A stretch of DNA of 64,000 bases from Nocardiopsis endophytica (GCF_027706725.1 NZ_JAQFWQ010000001.1:1-64000), one strand, 5' to 3'; counted from the first letter of the stretch, positions 50,492 to 59,399 are shown. Notes: a model not told the origin generated them from the sequence alone. Translations and numbers: made by a program.

Positions 50492-51682
50492 GTGGGCGGT
50501 AACAACAAGGGGACTCGTCGGCAGTTCGGTGCTGTACGGCCGCTCTCCTCCGGGCGCTACCAAGCGCGCTACCGGGGGCCGGACGGTATCGAGCGACCTG
50601 CGGATCGGACGTTCGCGACTCAGAAGGAGGCCGCGCGCTGGCTCACCCTGAAGGAAGCCGAGATCGCTCGGCAGGAGTGGATAGACCCCGACGCCGGGAC
50701 CATCCGGTTCGGTGACTACGCCGCTGGGTGGCTGGAACAGCGGGAGCTGAGTCCGAAGACCGAACAGCTCTACGAAGGACTGCTACGTATTCATCTCAAG
50801 CCGACCTTCGACCACATGTCCATCAAGGACATCCGAGAAGCGCACGTGCGCAAGTGGCGTACGGCTCGGCGGAAGTCCAAGGTCGGCAAGACCACGGTGG
50901 CCAAGGCGTACCGGCTGATGCGGGCCATCCTGAACACCGCTGTCAGGGACGAATTGATCCGTAAGAACCCGTGCCAGATCGAGGGGGCCGGTGTGGAGAG
51001 CAGCGACGAGCGGCCGGTGCTGTCGGTCGCCGAGGTGTTCAAGGTGGCCGATGCGATCAACCCGCGTTACCGGGCCCTGGTGCTGTTGGCGACGTTCGGC
51101 AGTCTCCGATGGGGAGAGCTGGCAGGGCTGCGGCGGCGGTACCTGGATCTGGACGACCGGACGGTGACCATCCGGGAGACCGTCTATGACCTGGCCCATC
51201 TCGTCCCGGGGACACCGAAGTCCAAGGCCGGGTACCGAACGGTCGTGCTTCCCTCGCTGATCATCGACGACCTCAAACGACACCTGGGCAGGTTCGCGGC
51301 TCCCGGGGAAGACGGCTTCGTGTTCGTCGGGGCCAGGGGCAACCCGCTGCGGCGTGCGAACTTCTCGAAGTACTGGGCGGACGCCTGCGAGAAGGCGGGT
51401 GTGAAGGACGTTCACTTCCACGACCTGCGCCACACGGGCAACACCTACGCGGCAGAGGCGGGGGCGTCGCTGCGAGAGCTGATGAACCGCATGGGGCACT
51501 CCAGTCCGCGGGCCGCGATGGTCTACCTCCACGCTCGCGAGAACCGTGCTCGGGACATCGCCGATGCCTTGGGGGAGAGGGCCGCAGACGAACTCAAGCG
51601 GTCCTGGACGGACACCCTCGATGCTGCAGACGGTGATGACGACGATGACGAGGATCCGCCGACCGTCGGTGCCCGCGTCTGA
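50492..51682 (+). CDS. int: Tyrosine recombinase (integrase)
   Basis: The 396-residue protein has an N-terminal arm-binding domain (SSGRYQARYRGPDG), a SAM-like core-binding domain and a catalytic domain with Arg206 (GSLRWGEL), His310 and Arg313 (HDLRHTG), His336 (MGHSSP) and Tyr345 (MVYLHA). The acidic tail ends DPPTVGARV. GTG start with GGAAGGAGG upstream. It lies next to the tRNA-Gly gene, the expected target. A remnant of a close homologue is at 29715-29756. Confidence 0.96.
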   Translation: MGGNNKGTRRQFGAVRPLSSGRYQARYRGPDGIERPADRTFATQKEAARWLTLKEAEIARQEWIDPDAGTIRFGDYAAGWLEQRELSPKTEQLYEGLLRIHLKPTFDHMSIKDIREAHVRKWRTARRKSKVGKTTVAKAYRLMRAILNTAVRDELIRKNPCQIEGAGVESSDERPVLSVAEVFKVADAINPRYRALVLLATFGSLRWGELAGLRRRYLDLDDRTVTIRETVYDLAHLVPGTPKSKAGYRTVVLPSLIIDDLKRHLGRFAAPGEDGFVFVGARGNPLRRANFSKYWADACEKAGVKDVHFHDLRHTGNTYAAEAGASLRELMNRMGHSSPRAAMVYLHARENRARDIADALGERAADELKRSWTDTLDAADGDDDDDEDPPTVGARV

Positions 51683-51683
51683 G

Positions 51684-51706
51684 CATCTGGCAAGAAACTG
51701 GCACGC
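51684..51706. repeat. Arm-type integrase site candidate, right end
   Basis: Two CTGGCA units in direct orientation directly after the integrase stop. The same 23 bases occur at 29758-29780 and, with two changes, at 41226-41248. Confidence 0.6.
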
Positions 51707-51726
51707 GGACCGCTGAAAGGCGGACG

Positions 51727-51824
51727 AACGACAAAGGCCAGGTCCCGGAATCTACCGGGTGACCTGGCCTTTTCTTTGTGGAGCGGATGACGGGAATCGA
51801 ACCCGCGTTATCAGCTTGGGAAGC
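51727..51824. repeat. Attachment-site copy C (right end of the AICE)
   Basis: Identical over 98 bases to 41030-41127. It spans the tRNA terminator hairpin and the 3' part of the tRNA-Gly gene, which stays intact after integration because the repeat restores it. Confidence 0.93.
51733..51772. terminator. Terminator between integrase and tRNA-Gly
   Basis: AAAGGCCAGGTC pairs with GACCTGGCCTTT, with a small inner stem CCGG/CCGG. On the plus strand it is followed by TTCTTTG, so it terminates the integrase transcript; on the minus strand it serves the tRNA. The same hairpin is duplicated in copies A and B. Confidence 0.8.
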
Positions 51825-51852
51825 TGAAGTTCTACCATTGAACTACATCCGC
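51779..51852 (-). tRNA. tRNA-Gly (anticodon CCC)
   Basis: Read on the minus strand: acceptor arm GCGGATG pairing with CATCCGC, D-arm GTTC/GAAC, anticodon stem TCAGC/GCTGA with loop TTCCCAA (anticodon CCC), T-arm with GGGTTCGATTCCC, then discriminator T and an encoded CCA. It is the integration target of the AICE; the 3' 46 bases are repeated at the other end. Confidence 0.97.
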
Positions 51853-51983
51853 GTCGGGCCGCCTTGCGGCTGCCAACGGGCCTCATCATAGCGGACTCTG
51901 GGGCGGAGCGGTAACCGGCCGTGTCCCCGGGGGGCCCGGGCGGGGCGGTCCGGGTGGTCGTCGCAGCAGGTAGGTTCTGTTCC

Positions 51984-52559
51984 GTGCTGCTCTCCGATCG
52001 CGATATCAGGTCCGAAATCGAGTCCGGGCGGGTGAAGATCGACCCCTACGACCCCGGGCTGATCCAGCCGTCCAGTATCGATGTCCGCCTGGACCGGTAC
52101 TTCCGGGTGTTCGAGAACCACAAGTACCCGCACATCGACCCCGCCGTCGAGCAGCCCGACCTCACGCGGCTCGTGGAGGTCGAGGCGGACTCGGAGTTCA
52201 TCCTGCACCCGGGCGAGTTCGTGCTGGCCTCCACCTACGAGGTCGTCACCCTTCCGCACGACATCGCCAGCCGCCTGGAGGGCAAGAGCTCCCTCGGGCG
52301 GCTCGGGCTGCTCACGCACTCCACGGCCGGGTTCATCGACCCCGGCTTCTCCGGGCACGTCACCCTGGAGCTGTCGAACGTGGCCACCCTGCCGATGAAG
52401 CTCTACCCGGGCATGAAGATCGGCCAGCTCTGCATGTTCCGCCTCAGCTCCCCGGCCGAGCACCCCTACGGCTCGCCGCGCTACGGCTCGCGCTACCAGG
52501 ACCAGCGCGGCCCCACGCCCTCCCGTGCGTTCCTCAACTTCGGGAGGGCGCAGGTCTGA
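51984..52559 (+). CDS. dcd: dCTP deaminase
   Basis: The 191-residue protein starts [17 protein letters not shown] and contains [26 protein letters not shown] (substrate Ser/Arg and neighbours) and [21 protein letters not shown] with the catalytic Glu. Actinomycete members can be bifunctional, making dUMP directly from dCTP; which activity applies here cannot be told by eye. GTG start; part of the chromosome just beyond the tRNA. Confidence 0.95.
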   Translation: MLLSDRDIRSEIESGRVKIDPYDPGLIQPSSIDVRLDRYFRVFENHKYPHIDPAVEQPDLTRLVEVEADSEFILHPGEFVLASTYEVVTLPHDIASRLEGKSSLGRLGLLTHSTAGFIDPGFSGHVTLELSNVATLPMKLYPGMKIGQLCMFRLSSPAEHPYGSPRYGSRYQDQRGPTPSRAFLNFGRAQV

Positions 52560-52575
52560 CGACCGGGCAAGGGCC

Positions 52576-53184
52576 TCAGTAGCGGTAGGGGGAGTACGGC
52601 GTCGAGGGCTGCGGGGCGGCCCTGGGCCTTTCGCGCTTGGGGAGCAGCCAGGCCGACAGCAGCCCGCCGGCGAAGCCGAACAGGTGCGCCTGCCACGACA
52701 CGCCCTCCTGCTGGGGCAGCACGCCCCAGATCAGCGTCCCGTAGAAGACGATCACGCTGATCATGATCACGATGTCGATGGTCCTGCGCTCCACGATCCC
52801 GCGCAGCACGGTGTAGCCGAAGTACCCGAAGACCAGCCCGCTCGCCCCGACGGTGAGCACCCCGGGCGGGCTGAACAGCCACACCCCGACCCCGCTCACG
52901 ACCACCACGATGAGCGTCGTCCAGATGAACCGGCCCAGGCCCCCGCTCAGCGCCACCAGCGAGCCCAGCACGAGGAACGGCAGCGAGTTGCTGATGAGGT
53001 GGCCGAGGTTGGCGTGCATGAAGGGGGCCGTGACGATCGTCCACGGCGCGCCCGTGTCCCACGAGCGGAGCCCGAACGCCGAGTCCAGCGCGCCGCCCAT
53101 GACCGAGTCGAACAGTTCGAAGATCCACATCGCCGCGAGGAACCCGGCGACGGTGAGTATGGCGACTATCCGTGAGTGCGTCAC
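52576..53184 (-). CDS. Rhomboid family intramembrane serine protease
   Basis: The 202-residue protein has about six membrane helices. The HANLGHLISN segment, the catalytic Ser115 in GASGLVFGY and His167 in WQAHLFGFAGG are all present, so it should be active. Its C-terminus is Pro/Tyr-rich. GTG 53184 is used; a TTG 27 bases upstream gives MGGSHRVER and is possible. It is convergent with dcd. Confidence 0.92.
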   Translation of the reverse strand: MTHSRIVAILTVAGFLAAMWIFELFDSVMGGALDSAFGLRSWDTGAPWTIVTAPFMHANLGHLISNSLPFLVLGSLVALSGGLGRFIWTTLIVVVVSGVGVWLFSPPGVLTVGASGLVFGYFGYTVLRGIVERRTIDIVIMISVIVFYGTLIWGVLPQQEGVSWQAHLFGFAGGLLSAWLLPKRERPRAAPQPSTPYSPYRY

Positions 53185-53560
53185 CCTTTCGACTCTATGC
53201 GAACCGCCCAAGCCGTCCCAGTCCCGTTCCCGGGGCGGGGGACGAGTGCGGGGTCACGGCTTGTAATTGCGCTGACCTGCTGTGTTGCGCATTGGAGTGA
53301 CCTGTTTCACACATGAATGGTGTGTGGTGCAGATCACATTGCGAGGGGTCGGCATCGTCGGGGACGCGGCACTTCCTCGGATGGGCGGTGTGACGCGGGT
53401 TAAACGTGTTATTTGCGCGTGACCATCCCATGTGAACCGGTCAGGCTTCCTCGTTAACCTGCGACTTCGGCATAAACAGGACTTAAGGAACGGGTCCCCG
53501 CCCCCGTTCACCCCCGGTCCCGAGTGCGACGCAGCCGATGAGGGAGCCGAAGAGGAGACC
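53185..53560. promoter_or_regulatory. Control region of the betaine operon with a CRP-like site
   Basis: TGTGGTGCAGATCACA at 53323-53338 fits the CRP/GlxR palindrome with one change. Other TGTG/CACA elements are close by (53281-53318). This gap is comparatively AT-rich and lies between the divergent rhomboid gene and the ABC transporter; osmotic or carbon control is possible. No gene is seen. Confidence 0.5.
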
Positions 53561-54748
53561 GTGCCAGCAGTACGCGCAGAGAATCTCTACAAGGTGTTCG
53601 GGAGGCGGGCGGCCGCGGCCGTCGAGGCGCTCTCCGACGGGCGCCACCGCGACGACATCGCCGACCTCGGCGTCACCGCCGCCGTCATCGACGCCTCCTT
53701 CGAGGTGGAGCCGGGCGAGATCTTCGTGGTCATGGGCCTGTCCGGGTCCGGCAAGTCCACCCTGATCCGGATGCTCAACGGCCTGCTCCCGCCGACCTCC
53801 GGCACGGTCGAGATCGACGGGACCGACATCACCGGGCTGAAGAAGGCCGAGCTCCGCAAGGTGCGCAGCGAGAAGGTCAGCATGGTCTTCCAGCACTTCG
53901 CGCTGTTCCCGCACCGCTCGGTCGCCGACAACGCCGCCTACGCCCTGGAGGTCCGCGGCGTGGCGCGCGAGGAGCGGCAGGCCAAGGCCCTGGAGGCGCT
54001 GGAGCTCGTCGGCCTCAAGGGCTGGGAGGACAAGCTCCCCGGCCAGCTCTCCGGTGGCATGCAGCAGCGCGTCGGCCTCGCCCGCGCGCTGGCCGCCGAC
54101 ACCGACATCATCCTCATGGACGAGGCCTTCAGCGCCTTGGACCCGCTGATCCGCCGCGACATGCAGACCCAGCTCCTGGAGCTTCAGGCCTCGCTCGGCA
54201 AGACGATCGTGTTCATCACCCACGACCTCAACGAGGCGATGCGCCTGGGCGACCGCATCTGCGTGCTCCGCGACGGCCGGGTCGCCCAGATCGGCACGGC
54301 CCAGGAGATCCTGGACCACCCCGCCAACGACTACGTCGCCACCTTCACCGAGGACGTCGACCGCACCCGTGTGCTCACCGCCGCGTCGGTGATGGTCCCC
54401 GCCGCCCCCTACGCCGCGCCGACCGACACCCCGCACGCCGTGCTGCGGGCCATGCGCGAGCACGACCGCGACTTCTGCTTCGTGCTCGACGCCGACGAGC
54501 GCCTGCTCGGCGCCGTATCGGCCGCCGACGCCGAGGCCGCGAAGAAGAAGGGCGCCGACGACATCGCCGGCGCCGTCGAGCCCGTGGAGGAGACGACCGC
54601 CCCCTCCGCCGTGCTGGCCGACCTGTTCAGCGCCGCCGCGCGCTCGGAGCGCCCGCTGGCCGTCGTCGGCACCGACGACCGCATGCTCGGCGTCATCCCG
54701 CGCGCCGCCTTGCTCGACGGACTCGCGATGGAGGGGAGCCGCTCGTGA
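53561..54748 (+). CDS. Glycine betaine/proline ABC transporter ATP-binding protein
   Basis: The 395-residue ProV/OpuAA-type ATPase has Walker A GLSGSGKST, Q-loop VFQHFALFPH, signature LSGGMQQRV, Walker B ILMDEAFSALDP and H-loop FITHD, followed by a CBS-like C-terminal region (from about residue 285). The N-terminal insertion (ALSDGRHRDDIADLGVTAAV) is typical of the subfamily. GTG 53561 after AGAGGAG is used; a longer frame from 53432 adds an unlikely leader. It overlaps the permease gene by 4 bases. Confidence 0.94.
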   Translation: MPAVRAENLYKVFGRRAAAAVEALSDGRHRDDIADLGVTAAVIDASFEVEPGEIFVVMGLSGSGKSTLIRMLNGLLPPTSGTVEIDGTDITGLKKAELRKVRSEKVSMVFQHFALFPHRSVADNAAYALEVRGVAREERQAKALEALELVGLKGWEDKLPGQLSGGMQQRVGLARALAADTDIILMDEAFSALDPLIRRDMQTQLLELQASLGKTIVFITHDLNEAMRLGDRICVLRDGRVAQIGTAQEILDHPANDYVATFTEDVDRTRVLTAASVMVPAAPYAAPTDTPHAVLRAMREHDRDFCFVLDADERLLGAVSAADAEAAKKKGADDIAGAVEPVEETTAPSAVLADLFSAAARSERPLAVVGTDDRMLGVIPRAALLDGLAMEGSRS

Positions 54749-55980
54749 ACCCGATGACCGTCCCCGTCCCGCAGCTGCCCGTCGGCGACTCCTTCGACGC
54801 CTCCATCGAGTGGCTCCGCACCCATTTCAAGGGCCTGTTCGACGTCCTGGGAACGGTGATCGGCGCCTGCGTGGACGCCCTGACCGGCCTGCTCGCCCAG
54901 ACCTCGGCGACCCAGTTCACCCTGATCGCCTGCGCCGTCATCGCGGTGGGCCTGCTCCGCCACGGCCACCTGCGCCCGGTGGGGATCGCCGCCGCCGTGT
55001 GGGCGGGCCTGTACATCGCCGAACTCGCCGGGGGCGTGGCCACCGCGGTGGTCGGCTCGATGCCGGCGGCGTTCTTCAGTTCGGCGATGAGCCTGTACCA
55101 GGCCGAGTACGTGTACCCGCCGCTGGTGCTGGCCCTGCTGCTGCTGATCGCCCTGGTGGTGATGAGCTTCACCTACGCCCGGGGCACCCGCCAGGAGCTG
55201 TCGGCCGCGCTGACCTGCGTGGTGCTCTTCGCGGTCACCCTGGCCCACTTCACCCTGGGCGTGCAGCTGTCGCTGGTCGTCCTCCCGCTGTTCGTGCTGC
55301 TGGCCTACGTGGTGGTGGGCTGGCGCGTGGCCCTGTTCACGGTGGCCGGCTTCCTGCTGATCATCAGCATGGACAAGTGGGACAACGCCATGTCCAGCCT
55401 GGCGCTGATCCTGGTGGCCACCGGCGTGGCCGTCGCCGTGTCGCTGCCGCTGGGCATCCTCGCGGCCTACAGCGACCGCTTCAGCACCCTCGTGCGCCCG
55501 GTCCTGGACTTCATGCAGACCCTGCCGGCCTTCGTCTACCTGCTGCCCGCGGTGGCCTTCTTCGGCATCGGCGCGGTCCCCGGCGTCATCGCCACGGTCG
55601 TGTTCGCCATGCCGCCCGGGGTGCGCCTGACCGAGCTGGGCATCCGCCAGGTCGACAAGGAGCTGGTGGAGGCCGGCGAGGCGTTCGGCGCCCCGGACTG
55701 GGCGATCCTGCGCCGCATCCAGCTGCCCCTGGCGCTGTCGACGATCATGGCCGGGGTCAACCAGATCATCATGCTGAGCCTGTCCATGGTGGTCATCGCC
55801 GGGATGGTCGGCGCCGGCGGCCTGGGCAACGACGTCTACCGCGGCATCGCCCAGGGCGACGTCCCGGTCGGCTTCGAGGGCGGCATCGCCGTCGTGGTCC
55901 TCGCCATCTACCTGGACCGGCTCACCGCGGCCGTCACCCGGTTCTCCCCGGCGGGGCGGGCCGCCGCGGCCGCGCGCTGA
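54745..55980 (+). CDS. Glycine betaine/proline ABC transporter permease
   Basis: The 411-residue protein has an N-terminal amphipathic segment (FDASIEWLRTHFKGLFDVLG) typical of ProW and at least eight membrane helices. The permease motif EAGEAFGAPDWAILRRIQLPLA contacts the ATPase. GTG start overlapping the ATPase stop. It probably imports compatible solutes under osmotic stress. Confidence 0.94.
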   Translation: MNPMTVPVPQLPVGDSFDASIEWLRTHFKGLFDVLGTVIGACVDALTGLLAQTSATQFTLIACAVIAVGLLRHGHLRPVGIAAAVWAGLYIAELAGGVATAVVGSMPAAFFSSAMSLYQAEYVYPPLVLALLLLIALVVMSFTYARGTRQELSAALTCVVLFAVTLAHFTLGVQLSLVVLPLFVLLAYVVVGWRVALFTVAGFLLIISMDKWDNAMSSLALILVATGVAVAVSLPLGILAAYSDRFSTLVRPVLDFMQTLPAFVYLLPAVAFFGIGAVPGVIATVVFAMPPGVRLTELGIRQVDKELVEAGEAFGAPDWAILRRIQLPLALSTIMAGVNQIIMLSLSMVVIAGMVGAGGLGNDVYRGIAQGDVPVGFEGGIAVVVLAIYLDRLTAAVTRFSPAGRAAAAAR

Positions 55981-56059
55981 CCCGGCCCCCGACCCCCCGC
56001 ATCCGTTCCGACGCCCCCCGCTTCCCCCTCACATCCCCAACCACAAGGAGGAGATGGAC

Positions 56060-56998
56060 ATGCGCATTTCCCAGCGCTTCCCCCGGTTCACCGCGGTGGG
56101 CGCGGCCTCGGCCGCCCTGCTGCTCGCCGGAGCCTGCGGCGGCGGCAACGTCGCCACCGGCCCCGAGGAGGGCGGCGGCGACGGCGGCGGCGAGAAGATC
56201 AGCATCGGCATGATCGCCTGGGACGAGGACATCGCCGTCACCCACCTGTGGAAGGCGGTGCTGGAGGAGAAGGGCTACGACGTCGAGATCGAGGAGGTCG
56301 ACGTCGCCCCCACCTTCCAGGGCCTGGCCGAGGGCGACATCGACCTCTACATGGACGTCTGGCTGCCGGTCACCCACGAGTCGTACTGGGAGGAGTACGG
56401 CGACAGCCTGGAGGACCTGGGCGCCTGGAACACCAACGCCTCGCTCCAGCTCACCGTGCCGTCCTACATGGAGGACATCAACTCCATCGAGGACCTCAAG
56501 GGCGAGGGCGACACCTTCGGCGGCGAGATCGTGGGCATCGAGTCCGGCGCCGGCCTGACCAGCGTCACCAAGGACGACGCCATGCCGGCCTACGGGCTGG
56601 AGGACGAGTACAAGCTCGTCGAGTCCTCCACCCCCAGCATGCTGGAGGCCCTGGACACCGCGGTCGCCGACGAGGAGCCGATCGTGGTCACCCTGTGGCA
56701 CCCGCACGCCGCCTACGACCAGTACGACCTCAAGGACCTCGAGGACCCCGAGGGCGCCATGGGCGACGCCGAGGAGATGAAGGTCGCCGGGCGTGACGGC
56801 TTCTCCGACGACCACCCCGAGGTCGCCGAGTGGATGAAGGCCTTCGAGCTGGACGATGAGCAGCTCGCCGGCCTGCTGACCAAGGTCCGTGTGGACAACA
56901 AGGACGACCCGGAGAAGGGCGCCCGCGAGTGGCTGTCCGAGAACCCGGACGTCCTCGAGGGCTGGATGGGCGACGACGCCGAGGGCCTGGAGTTCTGA
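56060..56998 (+). CDS. Glycine betaine-binding lipoprotein
   Basis: The 312-residue OpuAC-type binding protein has a lipobox LLLAGAC (Cys26), a Gly-rich spacer and the OpuAC domain (ISIGMIAWDEDIAVTHLWKAVLEEKGY, AEGDIDLYMDVWLPVTH). Trp and Tyr residues in WDED, DVWLP and LWHPHAAY could form the aromatic cage for a quaternary amine. ATG 56060 is preferred over ATG 56054 because the AAGGAGGAG is then 8-9 bases upstream. Last gene of the operon, followed by a terminator. Confidence 0.94.
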   Translation: MRISQRFPRFTAVGAASAALLLAGACGGGNVATGPEEGGGDGGGEKISIGMIAWDEDIAVTHLWKAVLEEKGYDVEIEEVDVAPTFQGLAEGDIDLYMDVWLPVTHESYWEEYGDSLEDLGAWNTNASLQLTVPSYMEDINSIEDLKGEGDTFGGEIVGIESGAGLTSVTKDDAMPAYGLEDEYKLVESSTPSMLEALDTAVADEEPIVVTLWHPHAAYDQYDLKDLEDPEGAMGDAEEMKVAGRDGFSDDHPEVAEWMKAFELDDEQLAGLLTKVRVDNKDDPEKGAREWLSENPDVLEGWMGDDAEGLEF

Positions 56999-57020
56999 GG
57001 CCGGACCACTGAAGTACCGA

Positions 57021-57054
57021 GGGAGGGGCTCCGCCGAGCGGCGGAGTCCCTCCC
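57021..57054 (+). terminator. Terminator of the betaine operon
   Basis: GGGAGGGGCTCCGCC (57021-57035) pairs with GGCGGAGTCCCTCCC (57040-57054) with one mismatch and a 4-base loop, 23 bases after the lipoprotein stop. Confidence 0.82.
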
Positions 57055-57082
57055 GTCTTCGTGCGGGCGGTTGCGGTCGGCC

Positions 57083-57156
57083 ACACTAAAGCTAAGAAGT
57101 TGCGTTAAGGGGGGCGGGGCTCTAGGGTCGCACTAAAGCTAAATCTTTGCATTAAG
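57083..57156. repeat. Tandem 27-bp operator-like repeats before the amidase genes
   Basis: CACTAAAGCTAA...TTGCGTTAAGG at 57083-57109 is repeated as CACTAAAGCTAA...TTGCATTAAGG at 57130-57156, 47 bases apart. Both are AT-rich against the surroundings. The second ends in the ribosome-binding site of the next gene, so a bound repressor could block translation start or transcription. Confidence 0.65.
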
Positions 57157-57166
57157 GAGGACGGGC

Positions 57167-57337
57167 ATGTCCCCGGACGACCCCGTGCCGATGTCGGCCG
57201 CCGGAGCGGCCGCAGCCGAGCACGTCCGTTCCGTCCTGGCGGTCCTGCGGGAGCTGGACACGCACCCGGACCTGGCGGAGACGCACCCCGCGGCCGCCTT
57301 CGACCCCATGGAGGAGCCGCCCGGTGCAGCCCTATGA
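57167..57337 (+). CDS. GatC/AtzG-like small subunit of an amidase
   Basis: This is a 56-residue frame: MSPDDPVPMSAAGAAAAEHV followed by a helix (LAVLRELDTHPDL) and a tail AAAFDPMEEPP. The layout is that of GatC/AtzG small partners that scaffold amidases. AAGGAGG lies 6 bases before the ATG, and the stop overlaps the amidase GTG by 14 bases. Confidence 0.68.
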   Translation: MSPDDPVPMSAAGAAAAEHVRSVLAVLRELDTHPDLAETHPAAAFDPMEEPPGAAL

Positions 57338-58694
57338 GATGACGCTCGCCTCCGCCGCCGAGGCCGTCCGCGCGCGGCGGCTGTCCCCGGTCGAACTGGT
57401 GGACTCGGTGCTCGCCCGGATCGACGAGGTGGAGGCCGACCTGGGCGCCTACGTCTCGGTCACGGCCGACCGGGCCAGGCGGGCGGCCGAGCGCGCCGAG
57501 CGGGAGGCCGCCGACGGACGCCCGCTCAGCCCCGTGCACGGGACCGCCGTCGCCCTCAAGGACCTGATCGACGTCGCGGGGCTGCCCACCACCGCGAGCT
57601 CGCGCGTGCGCGCGGGGCACACGGCGGCGGCCGACAGCGCGGTCGCCGAGCGCCTGGCGGAGGCCGGGACCGCGCTGGTCGGCAAGGCCCACACGCACGA
57701 GTTCGCCTACGGCCTGACCACCCCGCAGACCCGCAACGCCTGGGACCGCGACCGGGTCGCCGGAGGGTCCAGCGGAGGGTCGGCCGTCGCGGTGGCCTCG
57801 GGAACGGCGACCTTCGCCCTGGGCACCGACACCGGCGGCTCCATCCGGGTGCCCGCCGCCCTCAACGGCGTCGTCGGACTGAAGCCGACCTTCGGGCTGG
57901 TCCCCCTGCGCGGCGTCACCCCGCTGTCCTGGTCCCTCGACCACGTCGGCCCCATCACGCGCACCGTCCGCGACGCGGCCCTGGCGCTCTCGGCCCTGGC
58001 ACCCGGGTGGGCCGCCGAGGCGGACGACGCGCCGGAGCCCGGTGGCAGCGCGCCGCTGAAGGGGCTGCGCGTGGGGGTGCCGCGGAACTACTTCTTCGAC
58101 CGCGTCGACGCCGACGTCGAGGCCGCGGTCCGGCGCGCCACCGAACGCCTGGTGGAGCTCGGCGCGACACCCGTCGACGTCGAGATCCCGATGGAGCGCT
58201 ACGTCCAGGCGGCGCACTGGGGGCTGATGGTCCCCGAGGCCGCCGCCTACCATGAGCCGAACCTGCGCTCCGACCCCGACCTGTACGGGCCGGACGTCCG
58301 CGCCCTGCTGGAGGCGGGGACGGCGGTGACCGCCGCCGACCACCTGCGCGCCCAGCGCGCCCGGACGATGATGGCGCGCGCCTGGGCGCGGCTGTTCACC
58401 GGCGCCGACCTGGTGGCCGCCCCGACGGTGCCGGTGACCGCGGTGCGGGCGGGCCAGGAGGAGGTGGCCTGGCCGGACGGCACGATTGAAGGGGTCGCCG
58501 ACGCCTACGTGCGCCTGTGCGCCCCCGCCAACCTCACCGGGGGCCCCGCGCTGACCCTTCCGGTCGGCCGCGACCGCCGCGGTCTGCCGATCGGAATGCA
58601 GCTCATCGGGGCGCCCGGCCGGGACGGGGTGCTCCTGCGGGCGGGCGAGGCCTACGAGCGCGCCGAGCCCGGGGCCGGGCGGGCGGCGCCCTGA
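57324..58694 (+). CDS. Amidase (amidase signature family)
   Basis: The 456-residue enzyme has the Ser-cisSer-Lys triad: Lys79 (VALKDLID), Ser153 (GGSSGGSAV) and nucleophile Ser173 (DTGGSIRVPAALNG). The region around 300-380 is shorter than in GatA, so it is more likely a small-molecule amidase such as allophanate or aryl amide hydrolases than a tRNA amidotransferase. Paired with the small GatC-like ORF; the tandem repeats upstream probably control both. Confidence 0.92.
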   Translation: MQPYEMTLASAAEAVRARRLSPVELVDSVLARIDEVEADLGAYVSVTADRARRAAERAEREAADGRPLSPVHGTAVALKDLIDVAGLPTTASSRVRAGHTAAADSAVAERLAEAGTALVGKAHTHEFAYGLTTPQTRNAWDRDRVAGGSSGGSAVAVASGTATFALGTDTGGSIRVPAALNGVVGLKPTFGLVPLRGVTPLSWSLDHVGPITRTVRDAALALSALAPGWAAEADDAPEPGGSAPLKGLRVGVPRNYFFDRVDADVEAAVRRATERLVELGATPVDVEIPMERYVQAAHWGLMVPEAAAYHEPNLRSDPDLYGPDVRALLEAGTAVTAADHLRAQRARTMMARAWARLFTGADLVAAPTVPVTAVRAGQEEVAWPDGTIEGVADAYVRLCAPANLTGGPALTLPVGRDRRGLPIGMQLIGAPGRDGVLLRAGEAYERAEPGAGRAAP

Positions 58695-58740
58695 CGGCGC
58701 CCCTGTAGGGACGCCCCCGTAGTGGACGCCCCGGGACCGG

Positions 58741-59220
58741 CTACCTCCCCGCGGTCAGGGAGCGGTCCCGCGGCGGGATGCCGGCGCCGGCCATGAAGGC
58801 GTCGACCTTGTGGCGCGACGTCATGCCGGTCAGCGGCAGGTAGGGGCGGCTCGCGCGGCGCCCCTCGGTCGAGGGGAACACGCGCGGGCGCCCTGCCAGG
58901 TCGCACAGCCCGAGCGAGCGGGTCCGCCCGGACAGCAGGTAGTACGAACCGATGTCGCCGAAGGGGATGCGCACGATGTAGCGGCCCCGGATGTACCGGA
59001 ACTCGCCGTCCTCGACCTCCAGCACCGGTGCGCGCAGGGTCAGGCCGTGCACGATGAGGGCGGCGCCGCACAGGGCCAGGAGCCCGCCGAGGACCAGGTT
59101 GGCCCAGTGCGCCGGGGAGGCGGCGACGGCCAGCGCCGCCAGCGCGATGAGAACGGCCCCGGCCCCGATCTCCCCTTGCTTGCGACCCACCGGGCAGACC
59201 AAGCGAACCGTTTCGGACAC
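58741..59220 (-). CDS. Small membrane protein with PH-like domain
   Basis: The 159-residue protein has two membrane helices (about 20-40 and 44-64) and a beta-rich domain (LEVEDGEFRYIRGRYIVRIPFGDIGSYYLL). GTG 59220 has AGAGAGG 7 bases upstream. Similar in plan to the protein at 21691-22305. Convergent with the amidase gene; role unknown. Confidence 0.72.
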   Translation of the reverse strand: MSETVRLVCPVGRKQGEIGAGAVLIALAALAVAASPAHWANLVLGGLLALCGAALIVHGLTLRAPVLEVEDGEFRYIRGRYIVRIPFGDIGSYYLLSGRTRSLGLCDLAGRPRVFPSTEGRRASRPYLPLTGMTSRHKVDAFMAGAGIPPRDRSLTAGR

Positions 59221-59399
59221 GGCAATGCCTCTCTCGTTCCGCGTGACGGGGATGCGGCGATCGCAAGGGAACCCTATCGGCTCCGGGCGCCGCGGACGGC
59301 GGTTTCGGAGCGGCGGGGGTGGCGGAATCGCCGCCTTTGCGCCCCACCCTAGAGCCGGACCGCGCGCCGGGGCGGGCGCCGCGCGGAGGAGACGGCAGG

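Larger units (their letters stand above)
41030..51824. mobile_element. Actinomycete integrative and conjugative element in tRNA-Gly
   Basis: The element is bounded by a 98-bp perfect direct repeat. It carries a full pSAM2-like core: GntR regulator, Pra-like activator, FtsK-like transfer ATPase, rolling-circle Rep, Xis and tyrosine integrase next to the intact tRNA. Cargo on the left includes a low-GC membrane gene, a flavoprotein and an XRE-TPR regulator. All core genes look intact, so it may still excise. Confidence 0.9.

Noticed and set aside
41030-51824. Self-targeting of the neighbouring AICE by the CRISPR spacers
   Set aside because: Reading the spacers by eye showed no obvious match to the element; only a computed alignment could settle it.
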